From Pseudomonas koreensis (GTDB lineage Bacteria > Pseudomonadota > Gammaproteobacteria > Pseudomonadales > Pseudomonadaceae), in contig NZ_JAOEJU010000023.1 in assembly GCF_025447595.1 (NCBI RefSeq), forward strand, positions 1 through 64,000: DNA of 64,000 nucleotides. Reading direction: 5' to 3'. A model generated the notes under the pieces. It worked only from the letters and a program-made list of their open reading frames with translations. It had not been told where the DNA came from and ran no database searches. Shown here piece after piece: positions 53,606 to 62,311 of this stretch (positions within the stretch are counted from its first letter, which is position 1; every line of letters begins with the position of its first letter). The position numbers and the translations under genes are program-made.

Positions 53606-54034
53606 CTATCCCTGCTGTTTCCTTGAGGCCAGATCGACCACTTTGCTGTCATTCATCTTAGCTTTGAGAACACGATTCTCGTCCATCAGTACTTCGTTGA
53701 TGGAAGCAAGGCTGGCGAGATTGGCCTGCAGCTTTTCGATTTCCTGACGGTACGCTGCGGATTTTTTGCGTTCCACAATTAAGTCCTGTTGTTTCCCATC
53801 ACGCATGGCACGACTAGAGCGACCTTGGACTTCCCGGATAGCCTCGGCAATCTGCGGATAATGGTTGTGAATTAGTGCTGTCGATACACCGGCCTCGCGC
53901 GCAACTGCCGCGATGGTAATCTTGGATTCTCCGGTGCGGGTGCGACCCTTTTGGATACGGAGGAGGGCCAGCCTCAGATCCTTTTCTCGATCCTCGGCAC
54001 GCTTGTAGTTGGTCGCCTTATCTTTGGGTTTCAT
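53606..54034 (-). CDS. TetR-like HTH plus coiled-coil protein of the recombinase operon
   Basis: This 142-aa protein has a TetR-like helix-turn-helix (ITIAAVAREAGVSTALIHNHYP) and a C-terminal coiled coil (KSAAYRQEIEKLQANLASLASINEVLMDEN). Its ATG overlaps the previous stop by 4 nt, the fourth in a chain of coupled genes. Small proteins of this kind are the last core gene of Tn554-like and strand-biased circularizing elements and are needed for proper recombination there. Confidence 0.82.
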   Translation of the reverse strand: MKPKDKATNYKRAEDREKDLRLALLRIQKGRTRTGESKITIAAVAREAGVSTALIHNHYPQIAEAIREVQGRSSRAMRDGKQQDLIVERKKSAAYRQEIEKLQANLASLASINEVLMDENRVLKAKMNDSKVVDLASRKQQG

Positions 54035-55920
54035 GCGATTAGAGTCTCCAGGTCCATTCCCAACTGTGCCAGTACGTCACGACAGCGATTTAGGTTGCGC
54101 TCAACTCGTTGTCGGCCGCCTTCGCCAATATCTGTGCAATGCAGCAGTCCTTTCAGATCATCGTAGAGTCGTTGGTAAATGGGCGCATGTTCGAGTTCAA
54201 TCACGGCATGATTGCAGCCGCCGCAGCGGGTGCGTTCAAGGGAGTTGCCTACGCAACCGTCATTGTCCGCCGTGCACCAGGCGTGGCCGTTGCTGCGGAT
54301 AGCAGTACTCTCACTAATGGACTTCAGCATCGAGGCATGATCCTTGAAAATCAGCAGGTTCTGGGGCTCTCGCTGCCACTTTTTCAGCGCGTTGCCATAG
54401 CCACCGGCCAGGGAGGCGTCACCTAGCCATTTGTCCACGACGCCGAGTTTTATGTCTTCCACCTCTCCCTGAATATCGTCGTAGAGTTCAAGGTCCAGGT
54501 GTTGTCCCCAGGTATTATCCATGGCGTAGCGCAACGTCATGTCCAACGACCAGTGCGCGAAATGCTCCTTGAGGTAGCGCAGGTCGCCGAAACGGCTGTG
54601 TGCGGCGTAGTTGGCGAACTTGCGGCGGAACTGATGGGTAGTGAGATTCCAACTCAGACCGCAATCCTTCGCGAATGCTTTGAGGCGCCCATTCCAATTT
54701 TTGTTGCTAAGCGTGCGTACCAGATTATTTTTTCGATCTACAGCGAGAAAGAGCGCACGGCGGTGTTTCTGTGCCTCCGCTATCTGTGGATCATATGGGT
54801 TGGCGCGTCTCCGCTGCATGATTTCGGCAGCAAGCTTGGCCTGATAGGGCGCGGCCCAGCGCTCTATCACGCGCAGGGCGCGCACAGCGGCTTCGGGGAT
54901 CATCCAGTCATGCACACCAGTATCGGTTTTTTCCGAACGAGAGCGCATCCAGTGGTATGTAGTGCCTTCATCGTCCTCGGTGCGTTGGTGTGCGCCTGAC
55001 TGTAGGTTGGTCAGCTCGTGATTGCGACAGCCGGAGGTGCTGGCCACGATGATATAACAAGAAGTCCGCAGATCGAGTAATGCCTTAGTAAATGAGTTCA
55101 GACCGCCCTCCCAACCGAGAGCGCCAAGTTGAGCATTCATAGCGACATAGACGGCACTGGTAGGTTGTCCTTTTCGGTGCGTAGTTAGAACATCCAATGC
55201 ATCGCGGAGGTCAAGCAGGTACTGACCACGTTCAACTTGCTGGTAGGCTCGCTCGAACAGAATGCAGAACACATCATCGGGGATCAGATGCGTTTTACTG
55301 TCGCAATTAAATCCACGGCCGGTGAGCCCGGCCAATGCCGCTGCTGACGTCTCCGGCCATGGATGCGCCGGCATCTGGTCGTCGGTGTATTGACTGAGTT
55401 CATAGAGCGCTTCGACGGCTTTGAAACGGGTGCTTATTGCACCTTGCGAAAGTGGCTTGCCCTTGGATACCTTGGTTTGTAGATACGCCTTGCTTGCGTT
55501 CACATAGGTCCCGCAGACCATGGGGGTCGCCGCGTAAATGTGATCAAGCTTAAGCGCCTGCAAATGGCTTAAGAATGGCTGTGCATCGTGGAATAAGCGT
55601 CTCAGAGAGCCGCCTTTGGGACGAACTCCGCCTCTGAGGCCGCGTCGTAGATAGCGGTACAACATTGCCTTCATCACTTCTTGGAATGCCGACGGTATTT
55701 TGTTGAAGTCCAGCCGTTTCTTGCTCATCTCCACGTTGCTGGCACACCTATCGAGTTGCCAAATATTATCGCCGTAGCGGCTAAGGATGACCCACTTTCC
55801 ATCGATCTGAGTAGTACTGACAATTAGGCTGTCGCGCTCGGATCCAGAGAGCCCCCGCACATCACCTGGTTGGGCTGAAAAGATGGCGCAGGTTGTTGCC
55901 ACCAGCGTGTGCTCGCTCAT
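54031..55920 (-). CDS. tyrosine recombinase, third of the trio (IntB-like)
   Basis: This 629-aa protein has a C-terminal tyrosine recombinase domain with all key residues visible: Arg in STSGCRNHELTN, H-x-x-R in TTHQFRRKFANY, and H-W-x7-Y in EHFAHWSLDMTLRYA. A further 200 residues follow the domain, including Cys-rich segments (CTADNDGCVGNSLERTRCGGC) that may bind zinc. It overlaps both neighbours by 4 nt. Confidence 0.88.
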   Translation of the reverse strand: MSEHTLVATTCAIFSAQPGDVRGLSGSERDSLIVSTTQIDGKWVILSRYGDNIWQLDRCASNVEMSKKRLDFNKIPSAFQEVMKAMLYRYLRRGLRGGVRPKGGSLRRLFHDAQPFLSHLQALKLDHIYAATPMVCGTYVNASKAYLQTKVSKGKPLSQGAISTRFKAVEALYELSQYTDDQMPAHPWPETSAAALAGLTGRGFNCDSKTHLIPDDVFCILFERAYQQVERGQYLLDLRDALDVLTTHRKGQPTSAVYVAMNAQLGALGWEGGLNSFTKALLDLRTSCYIIVASTSGCRNHELTNLQSGAHQRTEDDEGTTYHWMRSRSEKTDTGVHDWMIPEAAVRALRVIERWAAPYQAKLAAEIMQRRRANPYDPQIAEAQKHRRALFLAVDRKNNLVRTLSNKNWNGRLKAFAKDCGLSWNLTTHQFRRKFANYAAHSRFGDLRYLKEHFAHWSLDMTLRYAMDNTWGQHLDLELYDDIQGEVEDIKLGVVDKWLGDASLAGGYGNALKKWQREPQNLLIFKDHASMLKSISESTAIRSNGHAWCTADNDGCVGNSLERTRCGGCNHAVIELEHAPIYQRLYDDLKGLLHCTDIGEGGRQRVERNLNRCRDVLAQLGMDLETLIA

Positions 55921-57599
55921 GAAAAAGTCTCTAGATTGTCAATCAGATCAACTGACCAGAACGGATGCGGCAGAATGCGGGCACGCTCGCGGGCGGCCTC
56001 CACGACGGTTGTCTTGAACGTGCCGCGACGAACTCCCTCGGCAATGATGAAGTGGTCTATTAAGCGGGGGATATGAGCGTACTCTCGTGTCCAGCGCCAC
56101 TTATCCATACGCGAGCGCTCGGTCAGTACTCGGAAGTAGAAACTGAACAGTTTATACAGATCGTCGGCGGTCACCGCATAGTGATTGCACCGCAGGCAAT
56201 TCATGAAGTTCATGCAGGTCGCACCTTCGCGCTTCGGGGCGTACTGGCCGTTCACCGGGTCGGCGCAGCGGCCCAAGGGCGTATTTTTATAGGTCGCTCC
56301 AATGGTTTGGGTTAGTAGCTCCTGCACCAGTAATTCGCCCATGAACTGCCAGTTGCGACGGGCAACTTCATCGGGCGCCAAGTAGTTTTGGTCGGTTACC
56401 CGCAAGGTATTGCCTAGTGCTGCGGCAGTGGTTACCAAATCGCCATCGGCCAGCTCGAAGATGCGGTTGGCAAAGGTCTTGCGCAGTCGTGAGATATTAA
56501 TGCGCAGTGGCTTTCCGTCGTTGTCTGTCAGGTTATAGCGAGCTACAAAGTTGATTGCTGCCTTCTCCAACGACACATGAGTCAGCGCATTGACTTCGCC
56601 GGCGTTTCTTCTGGAACTAGAGCGATACAGCCACACGCGGCCCTTGTAGTCGACCGGTGCCTCTGCATCCAGAGGCTCGGTAAGCGTCATCACGCGGCGG
56701 ATGAGCCGTTCGAGGTTTGTTCTCACGCTCGGGGTGGATTCCAAAAGGCGTTCGGCGTCTGACGCAGCGCGAAGGGCCACCTTGCTGGAGTTGTAGCCGC
56801 GCCGTTTCCATAACACCAAGAACACGGTGTCGTCCTTAGGGTGGGAGCGCAGGCAATCTCGACCCATTTCCAGGAGTGGAGTGGTATTGCGTCCAGTGTG
56901 CAGTGCCACGACCAGCAGGATAAGGCTTAGGAGGTAACCGGTCACGGTTACATCGTCATCCCAAATTGGCTTGATGGCCTGTCTCAGCGCCACCGTTAAA
57001 GCTCGCTTCTCGCGCTTGGACAGCGCCGTCTCGCCTTTGGACTTGCGGTTGATGTTCGGAAAGGGATTATCCGGGAAGGTAGCGGCATCGCCGGAGGTGA
57101 CTAGGTGGACCACTCCACGCAGCCCCAAGGCGAGAAGAACGGACTTAGTCTTTGAGTACGTGCTTTTCTGACAGGTAGTTGCCACACCTATCCCGGCAAG
57201 ATGGACAAGATAACCGTCGATCAGGTCGCGGGTTATATCGGCCAAGGTCAATTCTCGGCCAAAGGCCGTCGCGTGCAGCACGCAATAGTCCAGAAAAGAG
57301 CCCAATCCTTGCCTGCAGTAAGCAGTCACCGTGCTCGTCGCGACGACGGCATCCCCTTCTGAGAGAAAGCGTTCGATCTGGCACTGGCAAGCATGGGTGA
57401 TGGGATCAATGTCAACACCATACCAGCGGGCAAAGTCGAAGTTACGCGCTGAAGTGGCGTTCCGTCCGAACGCGATCTTGGTATTAGTTCGCGGGATTAC
57501 CTCTGGCAGAATCACCACTTTACCTGCTATATCGTGACTGTGCTCGGCTTGCGAGACACTGAGGTCAGTCTTAGTAAATACCTTGCGCTTGCCCATCAA
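55917..57599 (-). CDS. tyrosine-recombinase-fold protein with lost catalytic residues (Tfp-like)
   Basis: This 560-aa middle member of the trio has the recombinase fold: Arg in ALHTGRNTTPLLE and a terminal VTDQNYL Tyr. In the second box the usual H-x-x-R is S-R-L-R (INISRLRKTFANRI) and the third box has Asn where His is normal (AALGNT). It is probably not a full catalyst and may help synapsis or strand choice. Cys residues near CMNFMNCLRCNHY may bind zinc. Confidence 0.85.
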   Translation of the reverse strand: MMGKRKVFTKTDLSVSQAEHSHDIAGKVVILPEVIPRTNTKIAFGRNATSARNFDFARWYGVDIDPITHACQCQIERFLSEGDAVVATSTVTAYCRQGLGSFLDYCVLHATAFGRELTLADITRDLIDGYLVHLAGIGVATTCQKSTYSKTKSVLLALGLRGVVHLVTSGDAATFPDNPFPNINRKSKGETALSKREKRALTVALRQAIKPIWDDDVTVTGYLLSLILLVVALHTGRNTTPLLEMGRDCLRSHPKDDTVFLVLWKRRGYNSSKVALRAASDAERLLESTPSVRTNLERLIRRVMTLTEPLDAEAPVDYKGRVWLYRSSSRRNAGEVNALTHVSLEKAAINFVARYNLTDNDGKPLRINISRLRKTFANRIFELADGDLVTTAAALGNTLRVTDQNYLAPDEVARRNWQFMGELLVQELLTQTIGATYKNTPLGRCADPVNGQYAPKREGATCMNFMNCLRCNHYAVTADDLYKLFSFYFRVLTERSRMDKWRWTREYAHIPRLIDHFIIAEGVRRGTFKTTVVEAARERARILPHPFWSVDLIDNLETFS

Positions 57600-58747
57600 A
57601 CTGTCCCTGCAAGGGCGTACAATTCATCGTCATAAGCCAGCACTGCTTTGTCGGCCATTTCATTCACTAGGTGCAGGTACACCATGGTTGTCTGAATTGA
57701 ACTGTGGCCAAGTTGTCGCTGAACAAAGACCAAAGGCTCTAGTCCACTCTCAGCGGTACGCTGGAGGCTGACTAGGGTTTGGGTGGCATATGTGTGCCGG
57801 AGCATGTGCGCATGGACCTTGATTCCAGCCCGCTTGCCGATCTCGCTAATGATCCGGTTGAGGCTCTTGCCATTGTCACCATAGGGTTCACCCGACTGGT
57901 TAAGGAGCAAGGTTTTTGGTGGCGTTTTGCTTGGCGATACACGCTCGCCGCGGATTTTCGTCACATATCGGTAGAGTTCAGCCATAAACTTGCAACTGAC
58001 GTAAATATCCCGTGACTTGCTGCCTTTAGTCACCATACCACTGCCGTCGAATGGATCTAGCCGAAGGCGGAGGTTGCGTTCGGCTCGTCCAGCCTTATGT
58101 GGGTCAAGAATATATGCCAGCGGGAAGGCGGCGATTTCCTCGCGGCGTAGCCCTGTATGTAACGCTAGGCGAATCATCATCCTGTGGTGAGGGTTTTCCG
58201 CTGCGGCTAGGAGAGACTTGATCTCGGCCATGCTTAGAAACTTGGGCAGGACCTTGCGGCAACGCGGCATCACATCGTTTGCCATATTCTTGCCGCCACT
58301 GGCATCGACGTGCGCAAGGAATCTTGATTCACGGCTCACCGTACGTTCTTCAAAGCTGAAGGGCAGGCGGTTCACCCAGCCCTCCTTCAGGGCGTATTTG
58401 TAGAACTTGCAGATGTAACTCAGGCGCTGGCGAGTGGTGTTTGGTCCCAACTCGCATGTCACCAGACAGTAGTCTCGATAGGCAGCCACAAGGCTCTTTG
58501 CCTCACCCCGATCAACGTCGCGCCAATTCATCTCATGGGCTTGGAGAAAGCTGAAGAAATCGTAAAGGGCGCGTCCAGCACTGGGCCAGGATCGATCAGA
58601 GCCGATTTCCCCACGAAGCAGGTAGTGACGAAAGAACTGATTGGCCGGGACGCAACTCTCCATCGAGTCCCAAAGCAGAATAGGAAATTTCGGATAGGGT
58701 TGCCCAGCAATCACAAAATCTTGAGTAGCCCTCACAAGCTCCATCAA
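57596..58747 (-). CDS. tyrosine recombinase, first of the trio (IntA-like)
   Basis: This 383-aa protein has an N-terminal SAM-like core-binding domain and a catalytic domain with Arg in LHTGLRREEIA, H-x-x-R-H in HAHMLRHTYATQ, and LGHSSIQTTMVYLH with the nucleophilic Tyr. All catalytic residues are kept. It is the first gene of the operon and lies closest to the presumed island end. Confidence 0.92.
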   Translation of the reverse strand: MMELVRATQDFVIAGQPYPKFPILLWDSMESCVPANQFFRHYLLRGEIGSDRSWPSAGRALYDFFSFLQAHEMNWRDVDRGEAKSLVAAYRDYCLVTCELGPNTTRQRLSYICKFYKYALKEGWVNRLPFSFEERTVSRESRFLAHVDASGGKNMANDVMPRCRKVLPKFLSMAEIKSLLAAAENPHHRMMIRLALHTGLRREEIAAFPLAYILDPHKAGRAERNLRLRLDPFDGSGMVTKGSKSRDIYVSCKFMAELYRYVTKIRGERVSPSKTPPKTLLLNQSGEPYGDNGKSLNRIISEIGKRAGIKVHAHMLRHTYATQTLVSLQRTAESGLEPLVFVQRQLGHSSIQTTMVYLHLVNEMADKAVLAYDDELYALAGTV

Positions 58748-58776
58748 ACATCCCCTGCATTGACTAGACCCCCAAT

Positions 58777-58826
58777 CCCTTAAGTCTGCTTTTACAGATT
58801 AAGGGGCATTAAATTGCCCCTTAATC
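58777..58826. repeat. nested inverted repeats at the island's right end
   Basis: GATTAAGGGGCA (58797-58808) and TGCCCCTTAATC (58815-58826) form a perfect 12-bp palindrome with a 6-nt loop. The left arm also pairs with CCCTTAAGTCTG at 58777-58788. These alternative structures lie between the IntA-like gene and the DUF6231 stop. They may be recombinase or regulator sites, or an antiterminator-like switch. Confidence 0.65.
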
Positions 58827-58908
58827 ACCAGCGCAGGCTATGAGTTCGAAAGGGGTTGCCTTTTAATACAATGGGAATCTAACGCTTACAAGGTGTCAGA
58901 TCATTGCA

Positions 58909-59406
58909 TTACCACCAGTATTTCCCGAAGTTTTCCGGGTTGGCCCAGAAACGCGAGTTGAGCCAGTCCGGGACTTGTTTGTAGTCAAGCAGATCGTAGG
59001 TGAACAGGGTTAATACCTGTTCCTCGCGTTGAAAACGCTCACTGGCTTGCAGGGCCAGGGAATAAAAATCGGTTTCCTGCCAGCCGCTGGCCGGCAGATC
59101 CGCCAGCACGGCGATGCGGCTGGCGTTGAGGTTGCGGATCCCGCCCAGCAGGTTCAGGCCGTCGCGCTTGGGCAAATGTTCCAGGCAATCGACTACCAGC
59201 GCCAGGTCGAAACGGCACGCCGCCAGTTCCGCCGGCAACGCGCCGGGCGCGGCGTGCGCGACGCAGGTGTCCGGGTGCGCTTCCTTAAAGGCAGCCAGCG
59301 CCGGGAACTCGCTGGCGCCGATCAGCAGCAGACGTGCCGGGGCATAGCGGTCGAGCAGGGCGGCCAATGCCTGCTGCGGCGTGCGGGAAGAAATGGCGAC
59401 GTTCAT
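58909..59406 (-). CDS. DUF6231 family protein
   Basis: This 165-aa protein has a Rossmann-like pattern (LLLIGASEF, FDLALVVDCLEHLPKRDG) resembling a small methyltransferase domain, ending WANPENFGKYWW. The family name is from memory. It is the conserved chromosomal gene bordering the island; the YchJ gene would follow it on the same strand if the island were absent. Confidence 0.8.
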   Translation of the reverse strand: MNVAISSRTPQQALAALLDRYAPARLLLIGASEFPALAAFKEAHPDTCVAHAAPGALPAELAACRFDLALVVDCLEHLPKRDGLNLLGGIRNLNASRIAVLADLPASGWQETDFYSLALQASERFQREEQVLTLFTYDLLDYKQVPDWLNSRFWANPENFGKYWW

Positions 59407-59605
59407 CGAAACTCCTCAATCAGAGCGCCAAGACTAGCCTGCCCAAGCGTCAAGGCCTAGATCTCTGTCCTGCGGGTTTGCGGCAAATTCGTCGAAGTCC
59501 CGTGAACAGGCGCACAAACAGCAATGGCCTATTGCTGGCGGAGATTAAAACTCCGGTCTTTACTCCCTGAATCGGTTCTAAGCCGATCCCTCAGGAGAAA
59601 ACTAG

Positions 59606-60301
59606 ATGAGCATAGTTCGGACAGCATTACCCTTGGTTCTGCTAACCAGTGTGTTGACTGGTTGTGCAGGTTTGCAGAAAACCGACTGGCCGACCTGTGC
59701 GGCAGTCGGTGGTGTCGTCGGTGCGGGTCTCGGTGCGACCGAAAGCTCCGCATGGGCGGGGTATGGCGCGTTACTCGTCGGCGGTACGGCAGCAGCCTAT
59801 TGCTGGGTTCATGGTGATGGCGACGAAGACGGCGATGGTGTGCCGGACAGTCGCGACAAGTGCCCGGGCACGCCTAAAGGCGTACAGGTCGATGCTGACG
59901 GCTGCCCTCCACCAGCCCCTGCACCAGTGGTTGAAGAAGCTGTAGTGGTCAAGGAAGAAACCATTGTCATCCGCGATGTTCACTTCCAGTTCGACAAGGC
60001 CACGCTGACCCCGGCCGACAAACTGGTCCTGGATAAAGTCGCTTCGCGCCTGAAACAGGAGTCCAGCACGGCCCAACTGACCGTGACCGGCCACACCGAC
60101 AGCGTCGGCAGCGATGCCTACAACCAGAAACTGTCGGATCGCCGCGCGCACTCGGTGGTCAAGTACCTTGTTGAAAGCGGCGTGCCGCAAAGCAGCTTCG
60201 TGTCGGTGACCGGTGCCGGTGAAAGCCAGCCGGTGGCAGACAACAAAACTGCGGACGGTCGCGCGCTGAACCGTCGTACCGAAATCAAAATCAACCGCTA
60301 G
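59606..60301 (+). CDS. OmpA-family lipoprotein, copy 1
   Basis: This 231-aa protein has a lipobox (LTGC, Cys20), a glycine-zipper-like segment (GGVVGAGLGATES), a calcium-binding-type repeat (DGDEDGDGVPDSRDKCPGTP) and a C-terminal OmpA peptidoglycan-binding domain (VTGHTDSVGSDAYNQKLSDRRA). It should link the outer membrane to the cell wall. AGGAG precedes the ATG. Confidence 0.93.
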   Translation: MSIVRTALPLVLLTSVLTGCAGLQKTDWPTCAAVGGVVGAGLGATESSAWAGYGALLVGGTAAAYCWVHGDGDEDGDGVPDSRDKCPGTPKGVQVDADGCPPPAPAPVVEEAVVVKEETIVIRDVHFQFDKATLTPADKLVLDKVASRLKQESSTAQLTVTGHTDSVGSDAYNQKLSDRRAHSVVKYLVESGVPQSSFVSVTGAGESQPVADNKTADGRALNRRTEIKINR

Positions 60302-60306
60302 CCCCC

Positions 60307-60338
60307 TCGCATCCGCGGCTTGTGCAGTCGCGGATGCG
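60307..60338 (+). terminator. terminator between the two OmpA-like genes
   Basis: CGCATCCGCG pairs with CGCGGATGCG around an 11-nt loop, followed by GGTCTTT. Confidence 0.7.
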
Positions 60339-60390
60339 GGTCTTTACTCCTGTGTAACCGGTATGGGCCGGTGACACAGGAGCTTTAACG

Positions 60391-61113
60391 ATGAGTGTTC
60401 TTACAAGGTCCGTCTTGCCGGTTCTGCTGCTGGGCAGCCTGTTGACCGGTTGCGCCACCCACAGCGATGGCACCGCTCCCCTCAATCAACGTACCTGGCC
60501 GATCTGCAGCCTTATTGGCGGGCTGGTCGGTGGCGGTCTCGGCGCGCTCGAAAGTGGCGGCTGGGCCGGCGGTGGCGCTGCGCTGGGGATCCTTACCGGC
60601 GGATTGATCTGCTATGCCCAGGATGGCGATGAGGATGGTGATGGCGTGTTCGACCGCCGCGACCGTTGCCCCGATACCCCGGCCAATACCCCGGTCGACC
60701 ACCGTGGCTGTCCGTTGCCGCAATATCCGGTCACCGAGAAACCGGCCGAACCGGCCCCGCAAACCGAAGTCATCACCCTCAACGATGCCGGAAACGTGCT
60801 GTTCGACTTCGATAAGTCCGATCTGAAACCGGCCGCGAAAAGTCAGCTCGATACGCTGATGGACAAACTGCGCAATGCCGACGTGGTGAGCATCAAGGTC
60901 ATCGGCCACACCGACAGCAAGGGTTCGGATGCCTATAACCAGGCGCTTTCGGAACGTCGCGCCAGCAGCGTGGCGGAATATTTGCTGAGTCAGGGCCTGG
61001 CGCCGAACAAACTCACCAGTGAAGGGCGCGGCGAAAGCGAGCCGGTCGCAGACAACAATACTGAAGAGGGGCGTGCGCAGAACCGTCGGGTGGAACTGCA
61101 CATCAATCGTTAG
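60391..61113 (+). CDS. OmpA-family lipoprotein, copy 2
   Basis: This 240-aa paralogue of the preceding protein has the same layout: lipobox (LTGC, Cys21), Gly-rich hydrophobic segment, Asp-rich repeat (DGDEDGDGVFDRRDRCPDTP) and OmpA domain (VIGHTDSKGSDAYNQALSERRA). The pair arose by tandem duplication. It has its own ribosome site (CAGGAGC). Confidence 0.93.
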   Translation: MSVLTRSVLPVLLLGSLLTGCATHSDGTAPLNQRTWPICSLIGGLVGGGLGALESGGWAGGGAALGILTGGLICYAQDGDEDGDGVFDRRDRCPDTPANTPVDHRGCPLPQYPVTEKPAEPAPQTEVITLNDAGNVLFDFDKSDLKPAAKSQLDTLMDKLRNADVVSIKVIGHTDSKGSDAYNQALSERRASSVAEYLLSQGLAPNKLTSEGRGESEPVADNNTEEGRAQNRRVELHINR

Positions 61114-61274
61114 GATGGGTCTGTAGTCCGCAGGCTAGAGCTGTCGGTCGACGAGTCTCCCGAACCGGCAGTCATCTGGCGGCGGATGATGTTTTTTCAT
61201 TTTTCCCTCTGGCTTATCCCCTGCAGAAGCCGTTACTGTGCGCCCAAAGAATAATTCGCAACACGGGGGAGCGT

Positions 61275-61553
61275 ATGAAGGTGTTCTGTGGGCTGGGGCG
61301 ATTGTTGACCCTGCTGTTCTGCTGCGTGGTGCTGGCCAATCAGCTGGTGCCGTTTGTTCATCCGCTGCACCTGCTGGTCAATCTGGCCGGCGCTCTGTTG
61401 CTGGTGATCCACGTGCTGGAAGCGCTGCTGAGCGGCCGCAGCCTCCAGGGCCGTCCACACCCTTGGCGTGATCGTGGCCGCATCCTGCTGTTCGGCATTT
61501 TCCACCTGTTAACCATCCCGGCCCCGGCCGCTCCGGAGGCTTCCCATGCGTAA
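61275..61553 (+). CDS. DUF1145 family small membrane protein
   Basis: This 92-aa protein has two to three membrane segments (LLTLLFCCVVLANQL; LLVNLAGALLLVIHVLEALL; ILLFGIFHLLTI). GGGGGAG precedes the ATG. Its end overlaps the start of the collagen-like gene by 8 nt, which couples them. Confidence 0.85.
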   Translation: MKVFCGLGRLLTLLFCCVVLANQLVPFVHPLHLLVNLAGALLLVIHVLEALLSGRSLQGRPHPWRDRGRILLFGIFHLLTIPAPAAPEASHA

Positions 61554-62304
61554 ACTCTGCCTGCTCGCTGCATTCATCAGCCCGTTTGCCTGTGCCCAGG
61601 TGGTCAGCGTCGAAACCAATTCGCTGATGCGTCTGCCGAACACCGCCAGTACCTTGCAACTGGAAAAACTGGTGGTCGCCGATTACGGCACCTTGCTGAT
61701 TCCTTCGAACGTGACCGAGTTGAGTGTCGGCGAATTGCAGCTGGGCCATGAAGCGCGCATCGCCATCGTGCCGAGCGAACAGGCGCTGGATATGAAAGTC
61801 ATCCGCGCTCAACTTGCCGAAGGCAGCCAGATCACCGCCCGTGGCGCACCGGGCACCTACGAAAAAGCCGCCCGCGCCGGGCGCAATCTGAACCTGCAAT
61901 TCAAGGCATTGAGCGCACCGAAACTGGTGGTCGATGCGCGTGGCGGCACCGGTGCGCCGGGTTTTGTCGGGCTCGATGGCGCCAACGGTCAGGAACCGGG
62001 TTGCACCTGGGGTCAGGCGGGACACGGTTTTGATGGCAGCAACGGCAGCGATGGTCAGCCGGGGGCACCGGGCGCGCTGGTGCGTCTTGAAGTGCCGCGC
62101 GAGTTTCCGGCCGAGCTGATCAAGGTCGAAGTCGCCGGCGGCGCCGGTGGCCCGGCCGGTCCTGGCGGCAAGCCGGGGGCGGGTGGCAAGTCCAAGGGCT
62201 GCCTGGTCTATCGCGCCGATGGCGGCAAGAGCGGCAAACCGGGGGCTGACGGGCAGCCGGGGCCTGCGGGTGCGGCGGGGTCTGTCACCGTACAACGCTT
62301 GTAA
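61546..62304 (+). CDS. secreted collagen-like repeat protein
   Basis: This 252-aa protein has a signal peptide (cleaved near FACAQ), a beta-helical-looking N-terminal part with regular LxxLVV/LSVGELQLG strands, then Gly-X-Y runs (GAPGFVGLDGANGQ, GSDGQPGAPGA, GPAGPGGKPGAGG, KPGADGQPGPAG) interrupted by a beta segment. Two cysteines (CTWG and GCLVY) may form a disulfide. Collagen-like proteins are usually surface-exposed. GGAGG lies before the ATG. Confidence 0.85.
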   Translation: MRKLCLLAAFISPFACAQVVSVETNSLMRLPNTASTLQLEKLVVADYGTLLIPSNVTELSVGELQLGHEARIAIVPSEQALDMKVIRAQLAEGSQITARGAPGTYEKAARAGRNLNLQFKALSAPKLVVDARGGTGAPGFVGLDGANGQEPGCTWGQAGHGFDGSNGSDGQPGAPGALVRLEVPREFPAELIKVEVAGGAGGPAGPGGKPGAGGKSKGCLVYRADGGKSGKPGADGQPGPAGAAGSVTVQRL

Positions 62305-62311
62305 TCTGTCA

